Of a stretch of DNA of 64,000 nt, positions 20,871 to 31,439 are shown piece after piece (the first letter of the stretch is position 1; the number at the start of each line of letters is the position of its first letter). The notes below the pieces were generated by a model that saw only the letters and a program-made list of their open reading frames with translations, did no database searches and was not told where the DNA came from. The DNA is from Rheum nobile (Eukaryota; Streptophyta; Magnoliopsida; Caryophyllales; Polygonaceae): assembly GCA_027886185.1 (NCBI GenBank), contig WOAB01000040.1, positions 5,642,001-5,706,000 of the forward strand. The letters run 5' to 3'. Position numbers and translations under genes: made by a program.

Positions 20871-21725
20871 AATTAAAGTAACTGAAATTTTGAGGAGGCG
20901 TTAAAAAAATTACACAACCTTAATTGTATTAAAAAAATAACTCACCCTTTATACATGTTGAAAAGTACCACCAAATTTTATTGAGGTCAAAATTAACTCT
21001 AAAATATAAAAAAAGTCACCCATATTTTATACCCTTCTCACAAAAAACACCACTTTTTAGATTGTATTCATAGAAACACCCAACCTTATCTATGCAAGTT
21101 TAACAAAGTGACACAATTTTTTTTGAGTTCAAAATTTAGCCCAATTTTTTTTTTAAAATCACACATATTTTATACTTTTCTCACAAAAACCACCATTTTT
21201 CAAAATTGATTCACAAAAAACGCCCACTTCGCAAAAATATCTACACATATTCGTCTTATAAACTTGAGAACACATTCTACTAATAGCGCAAGGGGCACAC
21301 AACTCCCACTCCCCTTGCCCCACTCATTCCTATTGGAGAGGGTCTCCTCTTATAAAAAAAATGATAGTTGAAAGGACTTTTTTGGTAAATAAATTTTGAA
21401 AAGTTGAGATTTTTGTGAGAAATGTATAAAATATGGACGATTTTTTATTTTTCTGCTTAGTTTTGACATCAAAAAAGTGTTTGGTATTACTTTTTGAACA
21501 AGTATAGCTAAGGTTGGGTGTTTTGTGAATACATTTTAAAAAGTGATGCTTTTTGTGAGAAGAGTATTAAATATGGATGATTTTTAAAAAAATTGGATTT
21601 AGTTTTGACCTCAAAAAAATGGCGGTACTTTTTCAATATGTATAGGTATGGTTGGGTTATTTTTTTAAAACTTTAAAGGTTGTGTTATTTTCTTAACACT
21701 CCTCAAAGGTTGGGTTATTTTAATT
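20871..21725. mobile_element. Foldback DNA element with long inverted arms
   Basis: Two arms of about 350 bp (20871-21235 and 21380-21725) are imperfect reverse complements: AATTAAAGTAACTG...GAGGAGGCGTTAA on the left and TTAACACTCCTC...GTTATTTTAATT on the right. Internal phrases such as TTTTTGTGAGAA and GGTTGGGT recur in both. The centre (21240-21380) is unique. No transposase is present, so it is non-autonomous. Confidence 0.7.
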
Positions 21726-22118
21726 TTTTGTTTTATTTTATGGGTCCACTTATTAAAAAATTAGATATAAATATCTATAAATTAAGTGTTTTTTCAATTA
21801 TTTTAAGTTGTTTGAGACATATCAAATCAAATTTTAGTTGTTAGAATTTTATGGTTTGTATTTAATAGTAAATCTAAGATTCAATTTTCAATACTTGAAC
21901 AATTTCAATCAATTTAATTTTTGTTTATGTTTACTATTCTCACGGATTAAAGTAGCTATGAAAAATAAAAACTCATCGAAAAGAATACTCCTTAAAAACC
22001 TTACTATTATTAGCGAATCAATTTATAATATTACTCGAGTATAAACATTGTTTTTTTTTTAACTTTCAGAGTCCACAAAGTGCAATACCGCTTTCAACGA
22101 CACTAACACATAATTATA
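21726..22118. other. AT-rich spacer
   Basis: No gene or repeat boundary is evident. A 68-codon open frame at 21838 is AT-rich and starts at a non-ATG codon; it is not supported. Confidence 0.5.
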
Positions 22119-23298
22119 TATAGGAAAATCTTCATGTGAAGAGCACCCTTATGGTGAAAAGTGAGGAGCATTCTAGGTCTATCATTTCAATATTACCATA
22201 TATCCTACCACACTCAATCCCGGTCAAGGGTCAGCAGCGTTGATCGAACGTTGGCCGGTCAATTGTTTTTTTTATTTTAGTTTTCTACACATTTTCATAA
22301 TTTTTTTTTAACAAAAATGAACATTTGCCTCTTAAAGTTTAACAATTGTATCTTAAAATTGAACAATTATATTTGAACAATATCTTAAAATTGATCAACT
22401 GTATCGTAAAGTTGAACAATTTCTTTTTTTATAGGTAGACAACTGTTTTCACTATGTATATAAATTTGAACAATTATATCTTAATGCTAAACAATTTCAA
22501 TTTATTTAGGGGGTGGCCATATTTTTTCGATTTTACTATTCTTGTTGTCCTACATGTTTAGGGCTTAGGGTTTATGCTCTAAACATTTTGAGTTGTGTTA
22601 AGTTTATATTACCTATAAACAAAAGTTCAAGTTTATTGAAAAATTGTCAAATTTTAATGAATTATTTTTAAAACTATCTTTGTTATAAGTTTGAACTTTC
22701 ATGCACTAAATTTGAACATTTTAGGATATGTTTGAACAAATCATATTGTTAAAAAATTGATGCATATTGTTCAACCTTTAAGATGTGTTTTCATCAAGTA
22801 AAAAAATGAAAAAAAATAGTTTAAAGAACAAAAAAACTTGTTTGCGGGAGAGAGGAAGTGGTTCAAGATTTTTTTTTTTAAATTGTTCAACATTAAGATA
22901 CAATTGTTCAACTTTATATAAATAGTGAAAACTTCTATCTAACTATATAAAGGAAACTATTCAACTTTAAGATATGATTGTTCAACTTTAAAGGTATAAT
23001 TGTTGAACTTTATATAATTATTCAACTTTAAGATACAATAGTTCAACTTTAAAAGGCAATTGTTCATTTTTTATGATGAAAACGTGTAAGAAACAAAGAA
23101 AAAAAAGCTGGAAAAAATTGGAGCGAAGAAAAAATTGGCCCATGACAAAAAAGACCCTTCCCGTTAATGGTCAATGGACAGATCTTGACCATGGGAGTGG
23201 TTGGGTGTGAGAGCGTATAGGATGGACCTTCCATTGCCCCAAAATGCATGACTCACATTCCTCCTCACGTTTCACCGTAGCATATATATATATATATA
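22119..23298. mobile_element. Non-autonomous DNA element, copy 1 (GGTGAAAAGTGAGGAGCAT terminus)
   Basis: The left end is ATAGGAAAATC...CTTATGGTGAAAAGTGAGGAGC and the right end is CCTCACGTTTCACCGTAGCATATATA, giving subterminal inverted repeats. The interior is an imperfect foldback: the first half repeats AACAATTGTATCTTAAA and the second half its complement TTTAAGATACAATTGTT. There is no coding capacity. It is bounded on the right by an (AT) run at 23281-23300. Confidence 0.6.
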
Positions 23299-24550
23299 TA
23301 GGAAATACTCATGTGAGGAGCACCCTTAGGGTGAAAAGTGAGGAACATTCTAGGTCAATCATTTCAAAATTATCAGACACCCTACCATACTCAATCCCGG
23401 TTAACGGTCAGCGTTGACATACCGTTGACCAATAATTTTTGTTGGGGACAGTTTTTTAGGACCACTTTTTTTAGGATTTTTTAAATTCTTGATTTCCTAC
23501 ACGTTTTCATCATTATTTTTATAGAAATTGAACAATTGCCTCTTAAAGTTCAACAATTGTATTTTAAAATTGAGAAATTATATAAGTTGATCAATTGTAC
23601 CTTTAAAGTTGAACAATTGTACGTTAAAGTTAACCATTTTTATTTTTTTAGTTAGATAACTGTTTTCACTATGTATATAAATTTGAACAATTGTATTTTA
23701 ATGTTAAACAATTTCAATTTAATTTTTATTTTTAGGGGGTGGTCAATTTTTCCGGTTTTACTATTCTTTGTTTTCCTACACGTTTAGGGTTTATGATTTA
23801 GGTTTTAGGGTCTATGTTTTGAATATTTTGAGTTGTAATAAGTTTATATTACCCAATAAACAAAAGCTCAAGTTTATTGCACAATTGTTCAAATTTTAAT
23901 GAAGTATTGTTCAACTCTATCTTTGTTATAAGTTTGAACTTTCATGCAATAAATTTGAGCATTTTTCTTATATGTTTGAACAAATCAAAATTGTTCAAAA
24001 ATTGTTGCATATTGTTCAGTTCTTTTGGAATATTTTTCAACTTTCAAAATGTGTTTTCCCAAGTAAAAAAAGGAGGAAAATAGTTTAAAGAACAAAAAAA
24101 CTTGTTTGGAGGGAGAGAGTAAGTGGTTTGATTTTTTTTTGAAATTGTTCAAAATTAAGATATAATTGTTCAAATTTATATACATAGTAAAAACAACTGT
24201 CTAACTATAAAAATGAAATTGTTCAACTTTAAAGATACAATTGTTCAACTTATATAATTGTTCAACTTTAAGAGGCAATTGTTCAATTTTTTATGATGAA
24301 AACATGTAGGAAACCAAGAATAAAAAAATGGGAAAAAATTGGCCAAAAAAATATTTGGTCTGGAAAAAAACACTGACTACTGATCGGTCAACACTACCCG
24401 TTGATATAAGTCAATGATCAGACTTTGACCATGGAGTGGATGGGTGTGGAAGGGTGTATGTGTGCTAAGATGAACCTTCCATCCTAGCCTTACATTGCCC
24501 CAAAATACATGGCTCATACTCATCCTCACGTTTCACCGTAAGCATCCGTT
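23299..24550. mobile_element. Non-autonomous DNA element, copy 2
   Basis: The same architecture as 22119-23298, in the same orientation and immediately adjacent: ATAGGAAATACTCATG, TTAGGGTGAAAAGTGAGG, then CATCCTCACGTTTCACCGTA at the right. The two copies have diverged noticeably, so this is not a recent tandem duplication. Confidence 0.6.
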
Positions 24551-25640
24551 TGACCGGAGCCTATCTATTTATCTCTCTCTCTAGGGGATGTTGTGGTAAG
24601 AATGCCCGCCGCACGAGAACAGTGAGAACCGTTCTCGTGCTGACACGTGGTAGTGATGATGTCATAACTTTTTTTTTCGAACAATTTTTTATTTTTGTAC
24701 GTAGGATGAACATTTGTATATCAAATGCACATCTAGTTATATATTTTTTTATGGGCGGAGTTTTTTTTTGTAGGATGTGCATTTCTTTTATTCGAACATT
24801 TTTTTGGGCCTAATTTTCCTCAAATGCACTTCACGTTATAAGCAAATGCACATGTAGTTAAAATGCACATCTAGTATACAAATTCACTTCACGTTATTAG
24901 CAAATGCACATTTAGTTATATACTAATGCACATCCTACAGAATCTAAATGCACATAATGTTATAACCAAATGCACATAACGTTATAACCAAATGCACATC
25001 ACATTATCACCAAATACGCATTATGTTATAATCAAATACACATCCTACAAATACAGATGCACATCGTGTTCCAACCAAATGCACATCATGTTATAACCAA
25101 ATGTACATCACATTATCACCAAATGCACATTCGTGTTATAACCAAATGCACATTCACATATCATGTGAAAACCAAATGCACATTCATGTTATAACCAAAT
25201 GCACATTCACATTATAACCAAATGCGCATAATGGTGTTTGTCAAACACACAAATTGATTGGCAAAATAATGGCCCAAAAAAGTAAAAAAATATTAAATAT
25301 ATATAAAAGTGATGTGACGCTAAATGCACATTCACAGTATAATCGAATGCACATTCACGTTATAACCAAATGTACATAATGTTGTTCGCCAAGTGCACAT
25401 TCACGTTATTGCAAAATGCACAAAACGGTGTTCGCCAAATGCATATTCACGTTATAACCAAATGCACATTTTTTGTTATAGCAAAATGCACATAATAACA
25501 AATGGCCCGAAAAATAAAAAATAAGTTTAAAAAATATAATCCGTAGCTATTTGGGTGAAAATAAAGTTTTTGGTTTTAAAATATAATTATTACATATTCG
25601 AGTTTACTTGGATAATTACAAAAATAGAGAAAATGAGAAA
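24551..25640. repeat. AAATGCACAT repeat array with terminal hairpin
   Basis: From 24830 to 25500 the unit AAATGCACATCACGTTATAACC recurs more than 20 times at about 20-25 bp spacing with drift. Upstream, 24611-24640 is a 10-bp perfect hairpin (GCACGAGAAC / GTTCTCGTGC, 10-base loop). No protein is visible. It probably forms the interior of a non-autonomous DNA element; ends not defined. Confidence 0.6.
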
Positions 25641-25663
25641 CAAAATAAAATGAAGAACGAGGA

Positions 25664-25731
25664 GTGGGGGGACTTGAACACGGGTAAACACACAACCCAT
25701 CACCCTTGTACCAGCTACACTAAGTCCGGCC
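25664..25731 (-). repeat. tRNA-like sequence (SINE head or tRNA pseudogene)
   Basis: Read on the minus strand it shows TAGTGTAGCTGGTA (A-box-like) and GTGTTCAAGTCC (B-box-like) about 35-40 bases apart, followed by a G/C clamp. Stem pairing is too poor for a working tRNA. Could be a SINE head. Confidence 0.35.
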
Positions 25732-26426
25732 TAGCTCCGACGAAGCTTCGATGAAGGTTCGGTGACTCACCCACTCTCTTTTCCGACCTCTGCCCTCCTT
25801 CTCTGGCGCCTCTCTCTCTTCTATACCCCTCTCCGTCGACCTTCCTCCCCATTCCTCTTCCCCCGTCTCAGCCTCACCCCCTAGATCTGGTTTTTCTCCC
25901 TCATAGATATGGAATTTTTCATCTCTTTGCTTCCCCTGCCATAGATTTTAACCTATGCATCCCGTTCAAGTCTTGTTTACCCCTAGCGGTATAAACCCAA
26001 GGTCGTAGACGACCTACCCTTGCTCCTATTAGCTCTTTATTATCCCATTGACCCTTCTCCCTCCCAGTCGGCCCCAGATCCTCCTATCATGTTCTTCATT
26101 CCCAGCTTTTGTCACCTGTTTTTGGTTCTTTAGATCCAGCTTGACGGCACCTTGATCCAATCCACCTCGCCGCTTTCTGAGATGACGCTCCTCACCTTCC
26201 TCATTTCCATGCTCCTTTGTTCTCAGTCGCCGGTGCGAGCTTCTAGTTCTCCCTCCTACGAGTTGCTATTGTGAGCTTGCAAAATTAGTTGTGTCATGGC
26301 AAACTCTATGGACCTGGCAAAAGACGACTCAAAGAAGCTAAGCTCCTAAAAATCCCCAAGCTTTCGAAGATTTTCTAGAAATCTAGTTCTCTGGCGGCCC
26401 CTCCTCTAAATGCTCCACCGACTGGT
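25732..26426. other. CT-rich intergenic DNA
   Basis: Pyrimidine-rich sequence resembling 5' leader or intron, with no long frame and no recognised repeat. It leads directly into the tandem duplication. Confidence 0.4.
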
Positions 26427-27400
26427 GCCTCTTCTATTGAATCTCGCCGGGATATGGGCGCCAGAACGGTGGTCCTTGCGTTGTCAGTCTATTCGTGTGG
26501 TGACAGTGGCTTCCGCAAGATGTCACATTCCAAACGACCTCTGCTGTCAACTCGTCTCCCACCTCGCATCCCAACTTAACCAGGCTTGGGAAACTCTACC
26601 TCCAACCCGCCTCGCTGCCTCAGCCACCACTTGATAGTTGCACCCCCTGACGATGAGGCGCCACCCCTTGCAAAACCATGGCAGTCGTGGTCGTATGGAG
26701 ACTCGTTGAACAAGGAGAAGGGCGTATGTACATCAAATCTGTCATCCAAGACTTTGCCCGGAATGTGGAGTCGACCAACTTTGCGTGAGCTGCTGAACCG
26801 AAGGATGTCGTGCTAGTGGAGGCCCTCCCGACACTACCCATGGGCCCACATTTGATTCAATCGGCCCCGAAGCATAGCATCCCGCTCATGTATCCAGGTA
26901 TGTCTCCCTAAATGCCTCTTCTATTGAATCTCGCCGGGATATGGGCGCCAGAACGGTGGTCCTTGCGTTGTCAGTCTATGCGTGTGGTGACAGTGGCTTC
27001 CGCAAGATGTCACATTCCAAATGACCTCTGCTGTCAACTCGTCTCCCACCTCGCATCCCAACTTAACCAGGCTTGGGAAACTCTGCCTCCAACCCGCCTC
27101 GCTGCCTCAACCACCACTTGATAGTTGCACCCCCTGACGATGAGGCGCCACCCCTTGCAGAACCATGGTAGTCGTGGTCGTATGGAGACTCGTTGAACAA
27201 GGAGAAGGGCATATGTACATCAAATCTGTCATCCAAGACTTTGCCCGGAATGTGGAGTCGACCAACTTTGCGTGAGCTGCTGAACCGAAGGATGTCGTGC
27301 TGGTGGAGGCCCTCCCGACACTACCCATGGGCCCACATTTGATTCAATCGGCCCCGATGCATAGCATCCCGCTCATGTATCCAGGTATGTCTCCCTAAAT
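26427..27400 (+). repeat. 487-bp segment in two tandem copies
   Basis: Copy 1 26427-26913 and copy 2 26914-27400 differ at only about 10 positions. Both run from GCCTCTTCTATTGAATCTCG to GGTATGTCTCCCTAAAT. Fragments of open frame (RLVEQGEGRMYIKSVIQDFA, VEALPTLPMGPHLIQSAP) look coding-derived but are broken by stops in both copies; product not recognised. Confidence 0.85.
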
Positions 27401-27446
27401 GTCCCTAAACTGATGCATAAACGATATCCTTGGGATGTTTGGCGGC

Positions 27447-28604
27447 TGATCAACTCTACTTTATAGTGCTTATCTAGGAGTTGTTACCGGTGTTTAGGGT
27501 GCCATTTATAGGGATTTAGAGCACAACTGTGGAGTATGGAGTTGGAGAGAAGAAGTGTGAATATGGTGGTTTGGAGAAACTTAAACAAAGATTTATTGAA
27601 GACGATGAGTAAACCACTTGAGGAGACGAAGAAGAGTAGAAGAAAGAGCCACACGAAGGAGAAGAAAGGAGCTGCCGCGACCGCGGGCGAGTGCACAACT
27701 TGATCGCGGAGAAGTCGAGGCAACGGAGCAAAAAACAACATTTTCCGCGACTGCGGATTTTATTCCGCGCCCACGGAAAAACCCTTCAGCGAGCCAAGTC
27801 GAGAACAACTTTCTAATTTCCGCGACCGCGGAAATGCGCGACAGCGAACCCGGAGTCCCACTCTGGAATTTTCACCCGGAGTCCCACTCCGGAATTTTCG
27901 TCCAAAGTCTACTTTATTTTATTTTATTTCTTTTCTCTTTTATTTCTTTTATTCCGGTTAATTTATTTTATTTTATTTTTAGATTTTATTTCCTATCTTA
28001 TGGAAATCAGGTTTAGCTAAGTTTGCATATTCTTTCTTTAGAACATTAGTTTTGGAAGTTGGGTGTTCCCTAAGTGGGGTTCTACCCCAAGTTGGGTTCT
28101 ATCTTTCTTCATCTTTTCTCTTTTCTTAGTTTAGTTCTTTGTTTTGTTTTTTACTAGACAATTGAAGCCTTGGTTTGAATTTGATATTGAGATTATTCCT
28201 TTACTCTTTCTATGATTGTTTTAATTCTCTCTCGTGCTTAATCTCATTGATCGTATATCGATTCCCCTTGATTTGTTGATTAGGATATCAAATAGATTGT
28301 TAATAGTAGTTCCCTCTAGCCTGACAACCTAGAGAAGATTAATATTATGCTATTGGTTCCCCTTTTCTATACAACCTGTTGAGATTGTTATTGATCATAC
28401 TATTAAGGATTGGAGGAGACTGTTTGAGAATCTTGATCCCTTAGTTTGTGTAGAGAATTAATTGCATGCAATTATATGACTATTTGCTACACTTGCATGT
28501 ACCTATCTATTCCTGAATTCATTGCTGCTGTTAGATTTATCTTGATAGTTTCTTGATTGTTTAATAGTTAGGGTTATCAGGACTAGTTGGACTGATAACT
28601 ACAT
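27447..28604 (+). repeat. E3 5' LTR, 3' end deleted
   Basis: Matches 30021-31150 with moderate divergence (several indels near 28020-28140 and 28460-28490). The match ends at ACTGATAACTACAT. It includes GC palindromes such as TTTCCGCGACCGCGGAAA (27820-27837). Confidence 0.85.
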
Positions 28605-30020
28605 GACTATAGTAGCACAATGTCGAGCCAACGACATTAACCAAGACGCTGCTCGGGAGGCAACCCGAGGTAAGTAGTTCTTAATTCAGTTTTTGTTTTT
28701 TTAGTTTGTTTCGTATTTTAGACTAACTTACATGAAGGAGACCCGCAGCCAATTGAAGACGGTGTTATCCATGCACCAACAACGTAAGTCTTCCTATACC
28801 CTGCAAAAAAAAAATTGAAAAAAAAATTGAAAAAAAAATTGAAAAAAAAATTGAAAAAAAAATTGAAAAAAAAATTGAAAAAAAAATTGAAAAAAAAATT
28901 GAAAAAAAAACGTTCTACCAAAGGCCAGCTGTCTGAGTTTCCCATGGAGAGAGGGTGCACATCATGTTGTCACGGAGGAGACATTAGCCCCACACATTAT
29001 TTGGCAACGATGATGGCCCTACCATTGACAGCTGAGGAGGAGGAACACTAGAGCCCCCACCACGATTACATCTGGGCTCCACCATGTGTTCATTGAAGGC
29101 CGTGCAACCCCGACTACTTTACCATACCACTACTCACCACAGTGGATCTTTTTGGTTTCCCGATAGGAGAAGAATATTGAGTTAAAGACGCTCGCACAAC
29201 ACCGGAGACATGTGCCTTATTGATGTACCGCCAGCAATAACGTTCTTGTCCAAACCAACTCGACGACGTTTGTGAGTTATTTTTTTGCTTTTCCCTGTGC
29301 TTCTATTCTTTTTGTCTTTCATTACATTAAGGACAATGCAATGTTTAAGCATGGGAGGGGGTTCTATACTTGCTATGTCGTTGAGGAAAAGAAAAAAAAA
29401 GAATAATAAAAAGAAAAAGCCAAAAATTTGAAAAAAAGGCAAAAATAAAAATCTTGAGATAAGTCGAAAACCCTAAAGGGAGGCTTAGGTAATAAGCAGG
29501 TGGCTTGGACCAGCATTAGGCTGGGGTAATAATTGGTCAAGAGTGATGTGAGTTATATGTGAGCCCATCTATTGAAAAATGAAATGAGTGGCTTGATGAA
29601 AACTCGAAAGGACGCCTTGGCAAAATGAGTGAAAAGAAGAAGAGTGATTTTTAGGATTCCTCATTGTTCATGGCGTGGTGACATAAGAAGAGGTGATATA
29701 AGGAGGATTTGGGTAAGTCACTCTGGGAGGTATAAGAAGATAGATGGAGGCTAGGATTAGATTTTATTCACTCTATGGTGTTCAGGATAAGCTTGGGGGA
29801 AGTACTCTGCTTTCCTTCTAAGCTTGGTTGTGTGTGGTGATTTGGTGTTGTGTTATGTGTTGTGTTGAGCTTATTGTATTGGTGCCTTGGAGTTCATGTT
29901 AGGTGCAATTCTTAGTGGAGATGATTTTTCTATGCTTCCTGAGACCTTGGGGATTTGATTGAAGGAGTAGGTTTACTTTAGCTTACTCGAGGACGAGCAA
30001 GGTTTAAGCATGGGGGAGTT
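28605..30020 (+). other. E3 residual internal region
   Basis: Non-coding 3' interior. It includes a low-complexity run of A9TTG units (28803-28910), a first PPT-like GCATGGGAGGGGG (about 29350) and the functional-looking PPT GCATGGGGGAG (30008-30018). A lysine/leucine ORF across the A9TTG run is a repeat artefact. Confidence 0.6.
28803..28910 (+). repeat. 12-bp A9TTG tandem repeat
   Basis: About eight copies of AAAAAAAAATTG with an exact 12-bp period. Confidence 0.95.
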
Positions 30021-31434
30021 TGATCAACTCTACTTTGTAGTGCTTATCTAGGAGTTGTTACCGGTGTTTAGGGTGCCATTTATAAGGATTTAGAGCACAA
30101 CTGTGGAGTATGGAGTTGGAGAGAAAAAGTGTGGATATGGTGGTTTGGAGAAACTTAAACGAAGATTTATTGAAGACGAGGAGTAAACCACTTGAGGAGA
30201 CCAAGAAAGATTGAAGGAAGAAGCCACACAAAGGAGAGAATAAGGTGAAACCGCGAGCAAGCCGCGACCGCGGGTGAAGAGCACAGTTTGATCGCGGAGA
30301 AGTCGAGAGCGCGGAGCGAAAGAAATAATTTTCCGCGACCGCGGATTATTTTCCGCGCCTGCGGAATATTCCCCAGTGAGCAGGTCGACAATAGATTTTA
30401 TATTTCCGCGACCGCGGAATGGCGCGGCAACAAATCCGGAGTCCCACTCAGGAATTTTCGTCCGGAGTCCCACTCCGGAATTTCGTCCGAAGTGACTTTT
30501 ACGATTTTCTTTTCCTTTATTTTATTTTATTATTTCATACTTTATATTATTTTCCTTTTTGGGATTGTTTTCGTTATCTTTTCATTTGACTTTTAGGGTT
30601 AGGGGATTTAACCTAATTTTCCCTAGTATCGAAAGAAGGGAGATTGAGTTTTTCATTCTATTATTGTTTTTCGCACCCTTTGCTCAGACAGACAATTGAA
30701 GCCTTTGGTTGATTTGATTGTGAGGTTATTCCTTTACTCTTTCTATGATTGTTTTAATTCTCTCTCGTGCTTAATCTCATTGATCGTATATCGATTCCCC
30801 TTGATTTGTTGATTAGGATATCAAATAGATTGTTAATAGTAGTTTCCTCTAGCCTGACAACCTAGAGAAGATTAGTATTATGCTATTGGTTCCCCTTTTC
30901 TATACAACTTGTTGAGATCGTTATTGATCATACTACTAAGGATTGGAGGAGACTGGTTGAGAATCTTGATCCCTTAGTTTGTGTAGAGAATTGATTGTAT
31001 GTTAAATACCGATGAGTTGTTGAGTATTGCATGCACCTATCTATTCCTGAATTCATTGTTGCTGTTAGATTCAATCTAGAAGGTCTTCTAGGTTATTTGA
31101 TAGTTAGGGTTATCAGGACTGGTTGGACTGATAACTATATCAGAACAGGGATTAGGACATTCATGAGTATTGAGGACTAGGAATAATCAATGATCGATCT
31201 ATCAATCTGAGGTGTGGATATTTGTTTGGCTGAGCTATTTTCCCAATTTGATTTCAAGTCTTTGCTTTTATTTATTTTGTTTACTTGTTTGTTTTTAAAC
31301 CGAAACCCCTCTTGGTTACTTGTTGGTATACAATTACATCGTTGGATTAGTATTTGATTTTCTGTGGGATTCGACCCTTGTTTAGGTTTGTTAGGATTAT
31401 TTTGATCAGGCGATACGACTAAAACCTGTCATCA
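30021..31434 (+). repeat. E3 3' LTR
   Basis: A 1,414-bp LTR from TGATCAACTCTAC to ACCTGTCATCA, preceded by a polypurine tract and followed by the GCGGC duplication. Contains CCGCGACCGCGG-type palindromes at about 30250, 30330 and 30400. Confidence 0.88.
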
Positions 31435-31439
31435 GCGGC

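Larger units (their letters stand above)
27447..31434 (+). mobile_element. Ty3/Gypsy-like LTR element E3, internally deleted (non-autonomous)
   Basis: Bounded by the 5-bp duplication GCGGC (27442-27446 and 31435-31439). A partial 5' LTR (27447-28604) is followed by only the 3' untranslated part of the interior (28605-30020) and a full 3' LTR. Phrases such as GCTCGGGAGGCAACCCGAGG (28650-28669) and GAGGACGAGCAAGGTTTAAG before the polypurine tract are typical of Athila/Tat-type plant elements from my recollection. No primer site, gag or pol remains. Confidence 0.8.

Noticed and set aside
24830..25500. CRISPR-like spaced repeats
   Set aside because: Eukaryotic AT-rich array with drifting units, variable short spacing and no cas genes.
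28718..29051. KKKL- and NFFF-repeat frames
   Set aside because: They are translations of the A9TTG tandem repeat, with no flanking coding support.
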